DNA from: Rhodovastum atsumiense
Lineage (GTDB): Bacteria > Pseudomonadota > Alphaproteobacteria > Acetobacterales > Acetobacteraceae
Direction: 5' to 3'
DNA: 55,472 nt
NCBI RefSeq assembly: GCF_937425535.1
Contig: NZ_OW485608.1
Location: 1-55,472, forward strand
In this document: positions 37,100 to 45,577 of the stretch, piece by piece
How the letters are laid out: the number at the start of each line of letters is the position of its first letter
Numbering within the stretch: the stretch's first letter is position 1
The notes under the pieces: generated by a model
Told to the model about the DNA's origin: nothing
The model's database searches: none
Seen by the model: the letters and a program-made list of their open reading frames with translations, nothing else
Position numbers and translations under genes: made by a program

Positions 37100-37370
37100 G
37101 GTCGATTGCCTCTTTGATGTCGGCCGTCTCCGCCGCCCGCGCGTTGGCCGCGGCCAGCGCGGTGCCGAGGGCAGCCGTCACGCGGCGTTGCTGCGCCAAA
37201 TCGGCGGCGACCTGCGCGGCCTGTTGCTGGGCGACCAACGCCGCCCGGACATCGCGGTCATGGAGCGCCACCGCGCCCCATGCCGCCCCGATCACCGCCA
37301 CCACGGCGAGGCCGATCGCCACGTAGCGGCCGGCCGTCCCGGACAGCAGCGAGAGCAGGGCGGTGATCAT
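36945..37370 (-). CDS. i-spanin (Rz-like), 141 aa
   Basis: An N-terminal transmembrane helix (GRYVAIGLAVVAVIGAAWGA) is followed by a periplasmic coiled coil (RDVRAALVAQQQAAQVAADL, AALGTALAAANARAAETADI). ATG at 37370 (ATGA overlap). Together with the overlapping lipoprotein it should form the spanin complex. Confidence 0.82.
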   Translation of the reverse strand: MITALLSLLSGTAGRYVAIGLAVVAVIGAAWGAVALHDRDVRAALVAQQQAAQVAADLAQQRRVTAALGTALAAANARAAETADIKEAIDHATATDGCAQSPAMRALLDGLRKRASTSAAGTDSRGAADVRGRASTAGNGQ

Positions 37371-37762
37371 TCCACATCCTCCGCCGCCGGCCAGTCGGGT
37401 AGGTCCACGGTCCGCCCGGCGAGCGAGTGCGTGCAGTCGCTGAGGAACTCGATCCGGCCGGCACGGACAAAGCTGTGGCAGCGATGGCACAGGAACGGCG
37501 CCTTGCGTCCGAGCCGGGCCTCGTAATTGCACCAGCACGAATCACCAGGCTTGTGGCTCGAGACGTAGTGCCCGCTGGTAACCAGCACCGACGGCGAGAA
37601 CGTCGGCGCGTCGGCGTTGCCATCCCAGGACCACCGCGCGCCGTTCGCATTCGGGCCATCGACAGTGACGGCGTGCGTTTCCTGGCAGCCGGGACACCAG
37701 AACCCGAGCATGCGGCCATGCTGGCTACTGAGCTCACGCAGCTTGGCTGACAGCCGGCTCAT
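37367..37762 (-). CDS. DUF6527-like protein, 131 aa
   Basis: LGFWCPGCQETHAVTVDG then GARWSWDGNADAPTFSPSVL VTSGHY and CHSFVRAGRIEFLSDCTHSL match the DUF6527 family often found in phage lysis regions. Two CxxC pairs suggest zinc binding. Its role is unknown. ATGA overlaps on both sides. Confidence 0.78.
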   Translation of the reverse strand: MSRLSAKLRELSSQHGRMLGFWCPGCQETHAVTVDGPNANGARWSWDGNADAPTFSPSVLVTSGHYVSSHKPGDSCWCNYEARLGRKAPFLCHRCHSFVRAGRIEFLSDCTHSLAGRTVDLPDWPAAEDVE

Positions 37763-38016
37763 GGCTGCCCTCCCGGCGGCGGCCCGGGCGGGCGCTCGCG
37801 CATCACCACCAGCCACAGCGACGCCGCCAGGCCAATCAGCGAGGCAATGGCGTCCAGACGCTCGGGCGAGATGGACACACCGAGCGCCAAGGCGAGCAGG
37901 CCGAGCGCGCCGCCCCGCGTTGTGCGCTCAGCGGACTTGGCGGCAACCCATCGGGCAACTGCGACCCAATCCACGGCGGCGAGACGCGCGCGCAGCTTCT
38001 GCAGCACGGATGTCAT
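37759..38016 (-). CDS. Holin-like membrane protein, 85 aa
   Basis: Two hydrophobic segments (GGALGLLALALGVSI and DAIASLIGLAASLWLVVM) with charged ends (RERPPGPPPGGQP) fit a class II holin. It lies right after the endolysin gene. Another holin candidate exists at 40811, so one may be an antiholin. Confidence 0.65.
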   Translation of the reverse strand: MTSVLQKLRARLAAVDWVAVARWVAAKSAERTTRGGALGLLALALGVSISPERLDAIASLIGLAASLWLVVMRERPPGPPPGGQP

Positions 38017-38059
38017 GCAAGACTCCAGATTTTCGGGGAGCCGCCCGCAGGCGGCGGGA

Positions 38060-38587
38060 TCAGGCCGCCACGAGCGTGAGAGCGGCCAGCGCAGCATCGC
38101 GGCACCGGTCGGTGCGCCCGAGCCAGCCGTTGCCGTAGGTCCGGAAGCCCGGCCGGCTCCGGTAATAGGCCGCCCGCGCGACCGACATGCCGTTGATGAT
38201 GGCACGCGTGTCCGCGCCGCGTGCGGCCAGCACGGTCATTGGTCCCACCAGGCCGTCCACCTCGGCGCCGACCTGCCGCTGCAGCTCGCGCGCGGCCCAT
38301 CCCTGCCCTGGGTTCACCGCCGCATCGAACGCCAACAGGTCGAGGCCGGGCCGCAAGTCGCCGCAGCGCAGGGCGTTCCAATACTGCGCATGGTAGATTT
38401 CCGCCGCCTCGTCTCGGGTCAGCGCCCGCACATCTGCCGGTGTGCACGACCTGCCGCGCCAGCGCGTCAGCGTGGCAATGGTGATGCCCAGGTTGGTCGC
38501 GCCGCCGGGGTCCCGCGGATCGTTGCTGTATCCCCCCTCCTCACGCAGCACGAAGGGGAGGCACACGTTGAAGCGGTCCAAACTCAC
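38060..38587 (-). CDS. Endolysin, glycoside hydrolase 108 (TtsA-like), 175 aa
   Basis: FVLREEGGYSNDPRDPGGAT then NLGITIATLTRW is the GH108 motif, with the catalytic Glu in EEGGY. The C-terminal domain AAVNPGQGWAARELQRQVGA is the usual PG-binding region of these lysozymes. GTG start at 38587 (GTGA overlap). There is no signal peptide, so release depends on a holin. Confidence 0.92.
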   Translation of the reverse strand: MSLDRFNVCLPFVLREEGGYSNDPRDPGGATNLGITIATLTRWRGRSCTPADVRALTRDEAAEIYHAQYWNALRCGDLRPGLDLLAFDAAVNPGQGWAARELQRQVGAEVDGLVGPMTVLAARGADTRAIINGMSVARAAYYRSRPGFRTYGNGWLGRTDRCRDAALAALTLVAA

Positions 38588-38949
38588 GGAAGCACCTCCC
38601 GCGGGATGACCAGCGGTTCCCGCACGCTCATGAACACGATCGGCTTGCCGGCCTGGGTGAAGTCGGCGATCTCGGCCGCGATCCCGACCGACTGGCGCCA
38701 CCCGGGCGCCTTGACCACGATCAGCCCTCGCGCCGACGCCATCAGTGGCGCATCGGCCCGGAGCCACAGCTCCACATCGGTCGGATCGATATCCCCGTGC
38801 TCGGCGATCGGATGCGAATGGCAGATCGGGGACAGCACCGGCACCCCGCATCGGATCAGCGCCGCCGTCACCCGGCAGGCCATCCTGAATGCGGCTTCTC
38901 GCCCCATGGGATAGCGGGTGTAGGGCGAACAGATATACCAGTAGCTCAC
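38584..38949 (-). CDS. DUF1937 protein, 121 aa
   Basis: YICSPYTRYPMGREAAFRMA, PVLSPICHSHPIAEHG and LIVVKAPGWRQSVGIAAEI are DUF1937 landmarks, related to nucleoside 2-deoxyribosyltransferases. It may act on nucleotides. The GTG at 38949 overlaps the kinase gene stop. Confidence 0.85.
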   Translation of the reverse strand: MSYWYICSPYTRYPMGREAAFRMACRVTAALIRCGVPVLSPICHSHPIAEHGDIDPTDVELWLRADAPLMASARGLIVVKAPGWRQSVGIAAEIADFTQAGKPIVFMSVREPLVIPREVLP

Positions 38950-39524
38950 GCGGCCAGTGCCTCCCCTGCCCATGCCCAGTCGAGGACAGCATGCACCGCC
39001 TGGCGCTCGAAGACCGACCGGTCCCCGTCGTTGTGCAAGTCCACCGTCACCACGCCCGGCAGGCTGATGAAGCTGCGGCTGTCGCCGGCGAAGGTGCGCC
39101 CCCTCCCCTCCGCGTGGACGCGGATCAGCAGCATGTTCCCGGCGCCGAACTCGGCAATGACCGGCGTCCACTCATCGGCGAAGCCGGCATCCGGCGCCAC
39201 GATCGTCTGCACGTTCAGCGCCAGTGCCCGCCGCACGAAGATGCGCCCGAACACATCGGCGCCGTGCAGCGGCTTCATGTAGCGTTCCGAGTGCGCGATG
39301 TAGGCGGCGCGCGGCGTCTGCCCGAAGAAGTCCGCATTGGGCACGTCCTTCACCGCCTCATAGGCGTCGTGCGGCCGGCCCGGCATGCCATAGGCCGCGT
39401 GCGTGGCCTCCTTCAGGTGGTAGGACATCCCGAGCCGGACCGCGCCGGTCATGCGCGCGAGGATGGCCGAGGCCGCAGTGTCCTTCCCCGCCCGGGGCGG
39501 CCCGTTCAGCAGGATCAGCTTCAT
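38946..39524 (-). CDS. Deoxynucleoside monophosphate kinase-like P-loop protein, 192 aa
   Basis: MKLILLNGPPRAGKDTAASA holds the Walker A GPPRAGKDT as in phage dNMP kinases. ADEWTPVIAEFGAGNMLLIRVHA is the expected middle. It would phosphorylate dNMPs to supply precursors. It is placed in the late block beside DUF1937, which is unusual. Confidence 0.82.
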   Translation of the reverse strand: MKLILLNGPPRAGKDTAASAILARMTGAVRLGMSYHLKEATHAAYGMPGRPHDAYEAVKDVPNADFFGQTPRAAYIAHSERYMKPLHGADVFGRIFVRRALALNVQTIVAPDAGFADEWTPVIAEFGAGNMLLIRVHAEGRGRTFAGDSRSFISLPGVVTVDLHNDGDRSVFERQAVHAVLDWAWAGEALAA

Positions 39525-39757
39525 TCGTCCACCTCCGCCATTTCGAGCCCGGTCGCGATGCAGCCGAGGTCAGGGACCACACGCTGCAGCGTCCGGCCGT
39601 CTCTGGTTTCCACCTTGATCAGCGCCGCGTTGACGCCCTCGGCGAGCAGCGCTTCAAGCGCCGCCCGCGCCCCGTCCGCTATCGGCCCAGAGGCCAGCGG
39701 CGGCAGGGCATCACGCGGCTTTCGCTTCACAGGGCCGCACCGTTTTGCCGGCGGCAT
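39521..39757 (-). CDS. Hypothetical protein, 78 aa
   Basis: Helical and Ala-rich (ADGARAALEALLAEGVNAAL) with a strand-like end (LQRVVPDLGCIATGLEM). Overlaps the metallophosphatase gene by 47 bases if ATG at 39757 is used; GTG at 39730 is the alternative. ATGA overlap with the kinase gene. Confidence 0.6.
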   Translation of the reverse strand: MPPAKRCGPVKRKPRDALPPLASGPIADGARAALEALLAEGVNAALIKVETRDGRTLQRVVPDLGCIATGLEMAEVDE

Positions 39758-40814
39758 GCCGCGCCCGAGCCCATGTCAGGAACTCGGCCGCGCGCTCCGG
39801 ATCCTTGACCACCTCGATCAGCCCTTCCTCGTCTGCGTCGGGGAAGATCAGGGTGACGACGGCTGGCAGGTTGTGCTCCGGGAAGCCGAGGGCATCGGCG
39901 TAGCCGTCGAACACCTTGTAGGTGCCCACCCGCAGCGCGCAGGACCACACGCCGTTCGGCTGCCGGTGCCAGCCCTGCCCGAAGACGTGCTTGTGCCCGC
40001 AGACGAAGATGTGGTCGGGCGGCCCGAGCTGCGCCGCCTTCCCGGGCCCATGCGCCGGGTTCCATTGCGACGCACCGCGGAAATCATGCCGCGCGTTCAC
40101 CCTGATCTCGCGCCCGTTTGGAAGATGCAGGGCGAGCCGTGCGCCGTGCGTCTCGTAGGGAACGCCGGCTTGCTTGGCCATCCACTTCACCGGGTCGCCG
40201 TCGCCGCTCCAGGCGTCATGATTTCCCCCGATCAGGTAGAGCCAAGGGACGGCGCCGATGAACCACTCGGCCAGCTTCCACGCCTGCGCCGCCGTGGTGG
40301 ACTGCGCGGCGTAGAGGCGGGCCAGCCTGCCCACCCAGTTGTTCGTCATGTCGCCGGCATTGCCGGCCAATAGGCCCTTCGTGGTCTGGGCCAAGTCGAC
40401 ATGCCGGCGAAGCCGAGGCCAGTCGCACCCGTCATCGTCAACATGGGGATCTCCCATGTGGAGGATCCCGATCGGCCCATCCAGCCGGACCGTCACGGGG
40501 ATCAGCCGTCGCGCCTCACGGGACACCTGCTTGCGCCGGAAGGCCGCGGTGCGCGCCTCGATCAGCGCGTCCACATCCGGGTTTTCGTCCGGCAGGTCCG
40601 GCACCTCGAAGTCAGCCGGAGGGGGCGACAGCAGCCCCTGTCTCTCCGCCTCCCGCAGCCGGGCGAGCGCGACGTTGCGCGTCCACCCTGCCCGCTCCGC
40701 GACTTCCCAGACTGCCGATCGGCGCCCGGTGCAGACGTGCTGCCCCATGGGGACAGCACCTTCCGCAACGGCCAGCTTGTGGAGGCCGGCCGCGCGCTGC
40801 ACGTCGTCCGTCAC
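39711..40814 (-). CDS. Calcineurin-like metallophosphatase with N-terminal HTH, 367 aa
   Basis: Metal-binding motifs in order: GDPHVD (about 120), GDMTNN (about 153), GGNHD (about 197), NARHDF (about 240) and CGHKH (about 270), the full set of the family. Residues 1 to 65 (VWEVAERAGWTRNVALARLR) add a helix-turn-helix, an unusual fusion suggesting DNA targeting. The substrate may be DNA or nucleotides. GTG start at 40814. Confidence 0.88.
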   Translation of the reverse strand: MTDDVQRAAGLHKLAVAEGAVPMGQHVCTGRRSAVWEVAERAGWTRNVALARLREAERQGLLSPPPADFEVPDLPDENPDVDALIEARTAAFRRKQVSREARRLIPVTVRLDGPIGILHMGDPHVDDDGCDWPRLRRHVDLAQTTKGLLAGNAGDMTNNWVGRLARLYAAQSTTAAQAWKLAEWFIGAVPWLYLIGGNHDAWSGDGDPVKWMAKQAGVPYETHGARLALHLPNGREIRVNARHDFRGASQWNPAHGPGKAAQLGPPDHIFVCGHKHVFGQGWHRQPNGVWSCALRVGTYKVFDGYADALGFPEHNLPAVVTLIFPDADEEGLIEVVKDPERAAEFLTWARARHAAGKTVRPCEAKAA

Positions 40815-41107
40815 AGCACCCGCCCCGCGATCCGAGCCTGGACGGCCACCACCGCCGCATCAATCAGGCGCGGGCCAACATAGGAGATGCTGATGATCAG
40901 GGCGAACCGCGGGAACCCGAGCAGCCCCAACCATTCACCGAGCCCCTGGCCGATCCACCCCATTCCGATTGCTGTCGGCACCTCCCACAGCAGGCTCCAC
41001 CCGAGGGGGCGCCGGTGCGCAGCCAAGGCCAGGAGCCGGCCGAGCAACCCCAGGCCGCCAGCCGTCGCCGCCGTGTGCGCGATGTCGCGCCACGTCTGGT
41101 CGTCCAT
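40811..41107 (-). CDS. Phage holin (LydA-like), 98 aa
   Basis: HTAATAGGLGLLGRLLALAA, GWSLLWEVPTAIGMGWIGQG and FALIISISYVGPRLIDAAVV give three hydrophobic segments with the LydA-like landmarks WEVP and GPRLID. AAGGAA six bases before ATG at 41107 is strong. It opens the lysis block. Confidence 0.85.
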   Translation of the reverse strand: MDDQTWRDIAHTAATAGGLGLLGRLLALAAHRRPLGWSLLWEVPTAIGMGWIGQGLGEWLGLLGFPRFALIISISYVGPRLIDAAVVAVQARIAGRVL

Positions 41108-41175
41108 ATCGATTTCCTTGTGAGGGGAGCGGCCACCAGAAGGCCGCAGGTCAGCCGATCAGGCTGGGCCGAGGA

Positions 41176-41547
41176 TCAGGTCCCGGCGGGATAGTCGGGC
41201 CGCGCCGGCAGCGCGGTGGAGCTGGTGTCCGTGCCGTTGACGATCGCGCGCAGCGCCTGCACGTAGGTCAGCCATTCGGCCGGGAATGCAACGCCAGCCT
41301 TAAAGCAACGCAGCGCCGTGATGTCGGATCCGTCCAGTGCAGCCCGTGCTGCAGAGACGAGATCCACAATCACCGGGGATGGCGCGGCAAATGTCCAAGT
41401 GCCGTCAGTCTGTTTCGACGCCACATCTCCAGCGGAGGCCGTGGTGCCAGCGGCCAACTCTGCCCAGGTCCAATCGCTGTGAACGTCGAATTTGGCGTCG
41501 GCAACCTGCGCCACCATGCCAGCCGGGGAGATCAGTGCGTATGCCAT
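41176..41547 (-). CDS. Tail-fibre assembly-like protein, 123 aa
   Basis: MAYALISPAGMVAQVADAKF then DVHSDWTWAELAAG, and AGVAFPAEWLTYVQALRAIV near the end, match the pattern of small fibre-assembly proteins (a beta domain, then W..Y.QALR). It directly follows the fibre gene. The 68 bases after it contain only the holin ribosome site. Confidence 0.75.
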   Translation of the reverse strand: MAYALISPAGMVAQVADAKFDVHSDWTWAELAAGTTASAGDVASKQTDGTWTFAAPSPVIVDLVSAARAALDGSDITALRCFKAGVAFPAEWLTYVQALRAIVNGTDTSSTALPARPDYPAGT

Positions 41548-41550
41548 AGG

Positions 41551-42807
41551 TCAATACTCGATGATGACAAGGCCAGCAGCGCCGGCTCCACCGGAAACAG
41601 CGGCGCCAGAACCGCTGGATCCGCCACCGCCACCTCCGCCAGGGAAGGGGCCTGACGATCCGGTGGACGTGCCGGTTACGAACGGGGCAGATCCGGATCC
41701 GAACGCCCCCCCGCCAGTCCCGCCCGCAGGAGCCGTTCCAATCAGCGACCCAGACTGGCCGGTCTGCCCACTGATATTGATCTGTCCGCCGGTAGCTGTC
41801 CCGCCATACCCATAGGTGCCCAACCCGCTCGCCCCAACAGCGCCCCAAGATGCGCCGCCGGCGGTGAGCAGCGATCCGACAGATGATGCACCGCCGTTCG
41901 TGCCGTTCGCACCGGCCGCTGCGGTGCCACCGGAACCCACCGTAATCGCCAATGCCTGGCCAGAGGTGACAGTGTAGGTTCCCTCGGCATAGGCACCACC
42001 GCCGCCACCGCCACCAGCCGAGGACGAGCCGGTTGCCCCGCCCCCACCTCCGCCGCCCCCCCAAGCGCGTGCACGAATGCGGGTCACGCCGGCCGGGACA
42101 GTCCAGGCAGCATTCGCCGTGAACACCTGCATGTTTGCGAAGCCCGGGACCATGCCGGCCCCGAGTTTCGCCGGGATAATGGGTGCCTGCGAATGCCGGA
42201 CGATATTCCCGGCCGTGATCGTGGTCTGCCCGTAGGCGATGGTGATGATATAGAGGGGCACATAGCCGCTGTCGGCCGATGGCGTGGCCTGGCTGCCCGT
42301 GGTCGCCGCCGCACCGGCCTTCAGGCCGAGGGTAACGGTCTGCGGCCTACGCGTGTTCTGCGCCGCGCCGCTGTTGTTCGGGCCGACGTAGGGCACGCCT
42401 GGGTTGGCCGCGTTGTAGTAGGGCAGCGCCACCGGAGTGCCGTCCGTCTCGCCCAGCGTGGCCTGCACGAGGTAGTTGCGGGACTGACCGGCCGTGGTCG
42501 GCGCCGACAGGGGGCCGAGTGCCGTGGTCCCGAGATTGATACCCTGCTTGACGAGGTTCGAGGAATCCGCCGCGAGCGATCCGAACGCGCTGTCATCGAC
42601 GGTATCGAGGGCAATGATGCTGCCCGGCCCGACCTGCACGCTCAGCGACGCCGGCGAGGTCGGAGTGCACGCGAGCCCGTCAACCAGCGTGCTGGTGCCG
42701 AACGCGGCCTGCAGCAGCGCGCCGAGGCCGACCATGGCATCCCGCTGCGATTGCAGGACATGCGTATCCAGCGGGATTGCGCCCGGGTAAACGATCGTAC
42801 GGTCCAT
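41551..42807 (-). CDS. Glycine-rich tail fibre/adhesin, 418 aa
   Basis: The N-terminal 190 residues (VLQSQRDAMVGLGALLQAAF, TVDDSAFGSLAADSSNLVKQ) are a fibre shaft seen in related phages. Residues 230 to 418 open with FTANAAWTVPAGVTRIRARA and carry many long Gly runs, as in polyglycine adhesin tips (like gp38 of T-even phages), ending LVIIEY. Length variation in the Gly runs could change host range. Confidence 0.85.
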   Translation of the reverse strand: MDRTIVYPGAIPLDTHVLQSQRDAMVGLGALLQAAFGTSTLVDGLACTPTSPASLSVQVGPGSIIALDTVDDSAFGSLAADSSNLVKQGINLGTTALGPLSAPTTAGQSRNYLVQATLGETDGTPVALPYYNAANPGVPYVGPNNSGAAQNTRRPQTVTLGLKAGAAATTGSQATPSADSGYVPLYIITIAYGQTTITAGNIVRHSQAPIIPAKLGAGMVPGFANMQVFTANAAWTVPAGVTRIRARAWGGGGGGGGATGSSSAGGGGGGGAYAEGTYTVTSGQALAITVGSGGTAAAGANGTNGGASSVGSLLTAGGASWGAVGASGLGTYGYGGTATGGQINISGQTGQSGSLIGTAPAGGTGGGAFGSGSAPFVTGTSTGSSGPFPGGGGGGGSSGSGAAVSGGAGAAGLVIIEY

Positions 42808-42818
42808 GGAAGCTCCGA

Positions 42819-44120
42819 TCAGGAGGTGATGCGCGCCCAGGCCACGAAACCCGAAGGCATCGTGCGGGCGATTGCGTCGTTGATTTCGTCGTCGGTCACG
42901 CGGTCGCCAACCATGTCAGCCGACAGGTATTCGATGGCGCCAGCCCCGTAGCCGCCGCCGGCCCACCCCGTGCCGCTGTAGTATCCGCCGACATTGGCGA
43001 TGCCGCCGGATGTGGGACGGTATGCCTCGACGAAGCACTGGCCTGGCAGGTCCAGAGATCCCCAGCCGCCGCCCGACTGCGGAGACCAGATGACATCGGC
43101 ATCGCGGGTAGCCGGGCCGCCGTTCGTATAGATGAGCGACGACATGGACGTGCCGGGTTCGATCTGCGTGCCCCACGCGTAAATCGTCGTGCCTGCCAGC
43201 AGGTTGGTCTGCCAGTAAACGTTCTGCGCGCCCGCTTGTGTGGTGATGGTGGGTAACCGAAAACGCTGCCACGTCGGCGTCAACGCGATGTCCAGCCGCG
43301 ATACCTTCTGTGAGCCGGTCGAATCATTCCACATGGAATAGAACGAAACCGTGGTTGCAGCGTCGGCGCGCAGCCAGACCGATGGCGTGTATGTGCCAAT
43401 GTCCGGTGAAGCGTATTTCGCGCTGGTCGCCCCGCCGGCTGTGGGCGCGGTGATCTGCGCTGCGGTCATTGTGCCGTCCGGCGCCACCACGGCATTTTGC
43501 GTCACCGTGCAGCCGCCCCAGGTGCCCCCATTCTGGAGGTTCGAATACGGGCAGTAGTTCGTCGCCCCCGACTCATTCAGCAGCGCTGCGGGACCGGACG
43601 AGTAGTCGTAGCGGGGCGTGTAGGGGCCGGCCGTATGCACGAGGCCATCGGCCCCGACATAGGTCCCAGGCGAGCCCCGGCTGTCAAAGAGAGCGACGGC
43701 CGAACCATAGCCGCAGCCACCGGCACCATACCCCCCGGTGTCCGCCGGCCGCGCTGGTTCGAACACCCGTGGTGTCCGCCCGGTCAGATCCTCAAGAACC
43801 GAGATGACCGCCGCCCGCGTCCCGCGCTCGCGCAGCAGCTCGCGCTTGATCCGCCGCCGGTATTGGGTGTCGCTCTCGGCTGTCCGGCGTTGGAGATCCA
43901 CGCCGAAGAAGTCAGCGCCGATGCCGTCCAGGAACACGTCGGTTGCCGTGCTGATCCTGGTTTGGGCCTTGGTGTAGGTCAGCAGCGCATAGATACTCTC
44001 CCAGGCACTCGCGAGGCCGGACAGCAGGGCCGACAGCACCGGCGCATCGTCGGGAAACCATCGTCCGGGCAGCGCGGAGCGCAGCCGCCCGACGAAATCG
44101 GCCTGATCCCCAATTGCCAT
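42819..44120 (-). CDS. gpI-like baseplate protein with inserted beta domain, 433 aa
   Basis: Residues 1 to 110 (MAIGDQADFVGRLRSALPGR, ASAWESIYALLTYTKAQTRI, GIGADFFGVDLQRR) are the P2 gpI-type domain. Residues 150 to 350 form a separate beta-rich, CBM-like domain (ATNYCPYSNLQNGGTWGGCT, YTPSVWLRADAATTVSFYSM) seen in fibre proteins. The end resembles a LamG-like tail. It may therefore bind receptors as well as attach fibres. Confidence 0.82.
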   Translation of the reverse strand: MAIGDQADFVGRLRSALPGRWFPDDAPVLSALLSGLASAWESIYALLTYTKAQTRISTATDVFLDGIGADFFGVDLQRRTAESDTQYRRRIKRELLRERGTRAAVISVLEDLTGRTPRVFEPARPADTGGYGAGGCGYGSAVALFDSRGSPGTYVGADGLVHTAGPYTPRYDYSSGPAALLNESGATNYCPYSNLQNGGTWGGCTVTQNAVVAPDGTMTAAQITAPTAGGATSAKYASPDIGTYTPSVWLRADAATTVSFYSMWNDSTGSQKVSRLDIALTPTWQRFRLPTITTQAGAQNVYWQTNLLAGTTIYAWGTQIEPGTSMSSLIYTNGGPATRDADVIWSPQSGGGWGSLDLPGQCFVEAYRPTSGGIANVGGYYSGTGWAGGGYGAGAIEYLSADMVGDRVTDDEINDAIARTMPSGFVAWARITS

Positions 44121-45211
44121 CAGGACACCGTGACGGTGGAGACACGCACGACGCTGCCGGCCGCGCCGCCGATGTTCGCCGTGCCGCCGTTGACCGTCAG
44201 GCCAGACACGCCACCGACGCCGTCCACGCCGTAGGCCACCGCGATCAAGCGCGTCCAGGACAGCGCCTCGCCCATCCCGAGCCCGTCGATATAGGCCGCG
44301 ATGGCGGTCTGCACCGGCCCGACCAGATCGCCGTGCGCGTAGCCGGATGCCGCGGTCACGGTGAGCGCCACGTTGGCGGGGACCACGGTCGGCCCATGCA
44401 CCTCATAGGTCCCGCCGAGGGGGCGCACCGCCTCAACGGCCGCGGCTACCGAGTCGATCAGGTCGGCGCTCGGTGAGCCGGATCCGTCGTCCACATAGAC
44501 CGTCGTGTGCGCATCCCGGGCCGCGCCGGAGCCGTCCACCCGTTCGGCGAGCTGCACAAACAGCCCCTGCTGGACGGAGGTCACGGCATATTCGACCGCC
44601 GCCGGCGTCGCGCGCGAGCGGGTGTTGATGTAGTTGATGAAGCGCGTCCGCAGCGCCGCATCGGTCTCGGCATCCTCCCCGTTCGTGAAGGCCGTCGCGT
44701 TGGTGACGGTGTCCACCCCCGGCAGCGCCGCCGAGATCAGCGTGATGGTGCCCGCCAGGACGTTGCCGACCGTGCCGGCCGTCTGCGCCTGGACGGGCAC
44801 GGTGACCGAGGTAGCACCGGCCGCCAAGGTCGCGCCGGCCGTGGTGGCGAAGCTGACCGATCCGTCCCCCGTCTTGACGACGGTCCCGGTCGAGATGGCC
44901 ACCGCCGAGGTCGGCGCCGTGAACGCCGAGAAGGTGACGGAGCCCGTTGCCGCCGTCGCAGCCTGCCGTTCCAGGCCGAAATCGGCGACGAAGCTGTCCG
45001 CATCGTCTCCCGTGCTGGTGGACAGCCTGGTGGTGCGCAGCACCAGGAGGATCAGCCACTGCATCCACAGCGCGACGCTGGCGTTCGCCTCCAGGATCGC
45101 CCGGAGGACGGTCCCCGAGGCCACGTTGAGCAGCGAGGATGCGGACGCCTGGACTGCCGCCGCCTGCTGCGACAGCCAATCCGCGAAGGTGCGGAGGGAA
45201 AGTGTTGCCAT
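44120..45211 (-). CDS. Baseplate J-like protein, 363 aa
   Basis: ASGTVLRAILEANASVALWM, TTRLSTSTGDDADSFVADFG, GLERQAATAATGSVTFSA and DAALRTRFINYINTRSRATP are gpJ-family landmarks. It forms the outer part of the baseplate wedge. ATGA overlap with the gpI-like gene. Confidence 0.93.
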   Translation of the reverse strand: MATLSLRTFADWLSQQAAAVQASASSLLNVASGTVLRAILEANASVALWMQWLILLVLRTTRLSTSTGDDADSFVADFGLERQAATAATGSVTFSAFTAPTSAVAISTGTVVKTGDGSVSFATTAGATLAAGATSVTVPVQAQTAGTVGNVLAGTITLISAALPGVDTVTNATAFTNGEDAETDAALRTRFINYINTRSRATPAAVEYAVTSVQQGLFVQLAERVDGSGAARDAHTTVYVDDGSGSPSADLIDSVAAAVEAVRPLGGTYEVHGPTVVPANVALTVTAASGYAHGDLVGPVQTAIAAYIDGLGMGEALSWTRLIAVAYGVDGVGGVSGLTVNGGTANIGGAAGSVVRVSTVTVS

Positions 45212-45576
45212 CAGGTCACCGGAGCGGTCAGGGTTTGCGTCTCGCCGGTATCGGCATCGACGTAGCGGATCGAGGCGACCACCGTGCCGTCATCCTGGGC
45301 CGAGACGGTCACGGTCGGGGCCGGGCTGGACGCGACGGCCGCCTCCTGCCGCATCTGCGCCCGCGCGATCGCCGCGATGCGCTGTGCATTCGCCGGCTGG
45401 CCGACCATGGCCGGCAGCCCAGCGCCGTAGCCCAGGTCCCACAGGTAGTCGGTCGGGTTCGTCAGCAGCCGGCGCAGGACCCTCTCCTGCCCGGCCTGGG
45501 ATCCTGTCGAAAGGGCGAGGTCGCCCGTGGCGCCGACCGAGAGGTCGGAACCCATGGTATGCGCCAGATCGGCCAT
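45211..45576 (-). CDS. gp25-like baseplate wedge protein, 121 aa
   Basis: MGSDLSVGATGDLALSTGSQ, GQERVLRRLLTNPTDYLWDL and GYGAGLPAMVGQPAN match the gpW/gp25 wedge family, with the RLLTNP helix. It sits between spike and gpJ genes, in standard order. Confidence 0.88.
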   Translation of the reverse strand: MADLAHTMGSDLSVGATGDLALSTGSQAGQERVLRRLLTNPTDYLWDLGYGAGLPAMVGQPANAQRIAAIARAQMRQEAAVASSPAPTVTVSAQDDGTVVASIRYVDADTGETQTLTAPVT

Positions 45577-45577
45577 G

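Noticed and set aside
36945-37370. Frameshift explaining the overlapping Rz and Rz1 frames
   Set aside because: Both frames have their own start and the second has its own lipobox, so they are two nested genes as in lambdoid spanins, not a shifted fusion.
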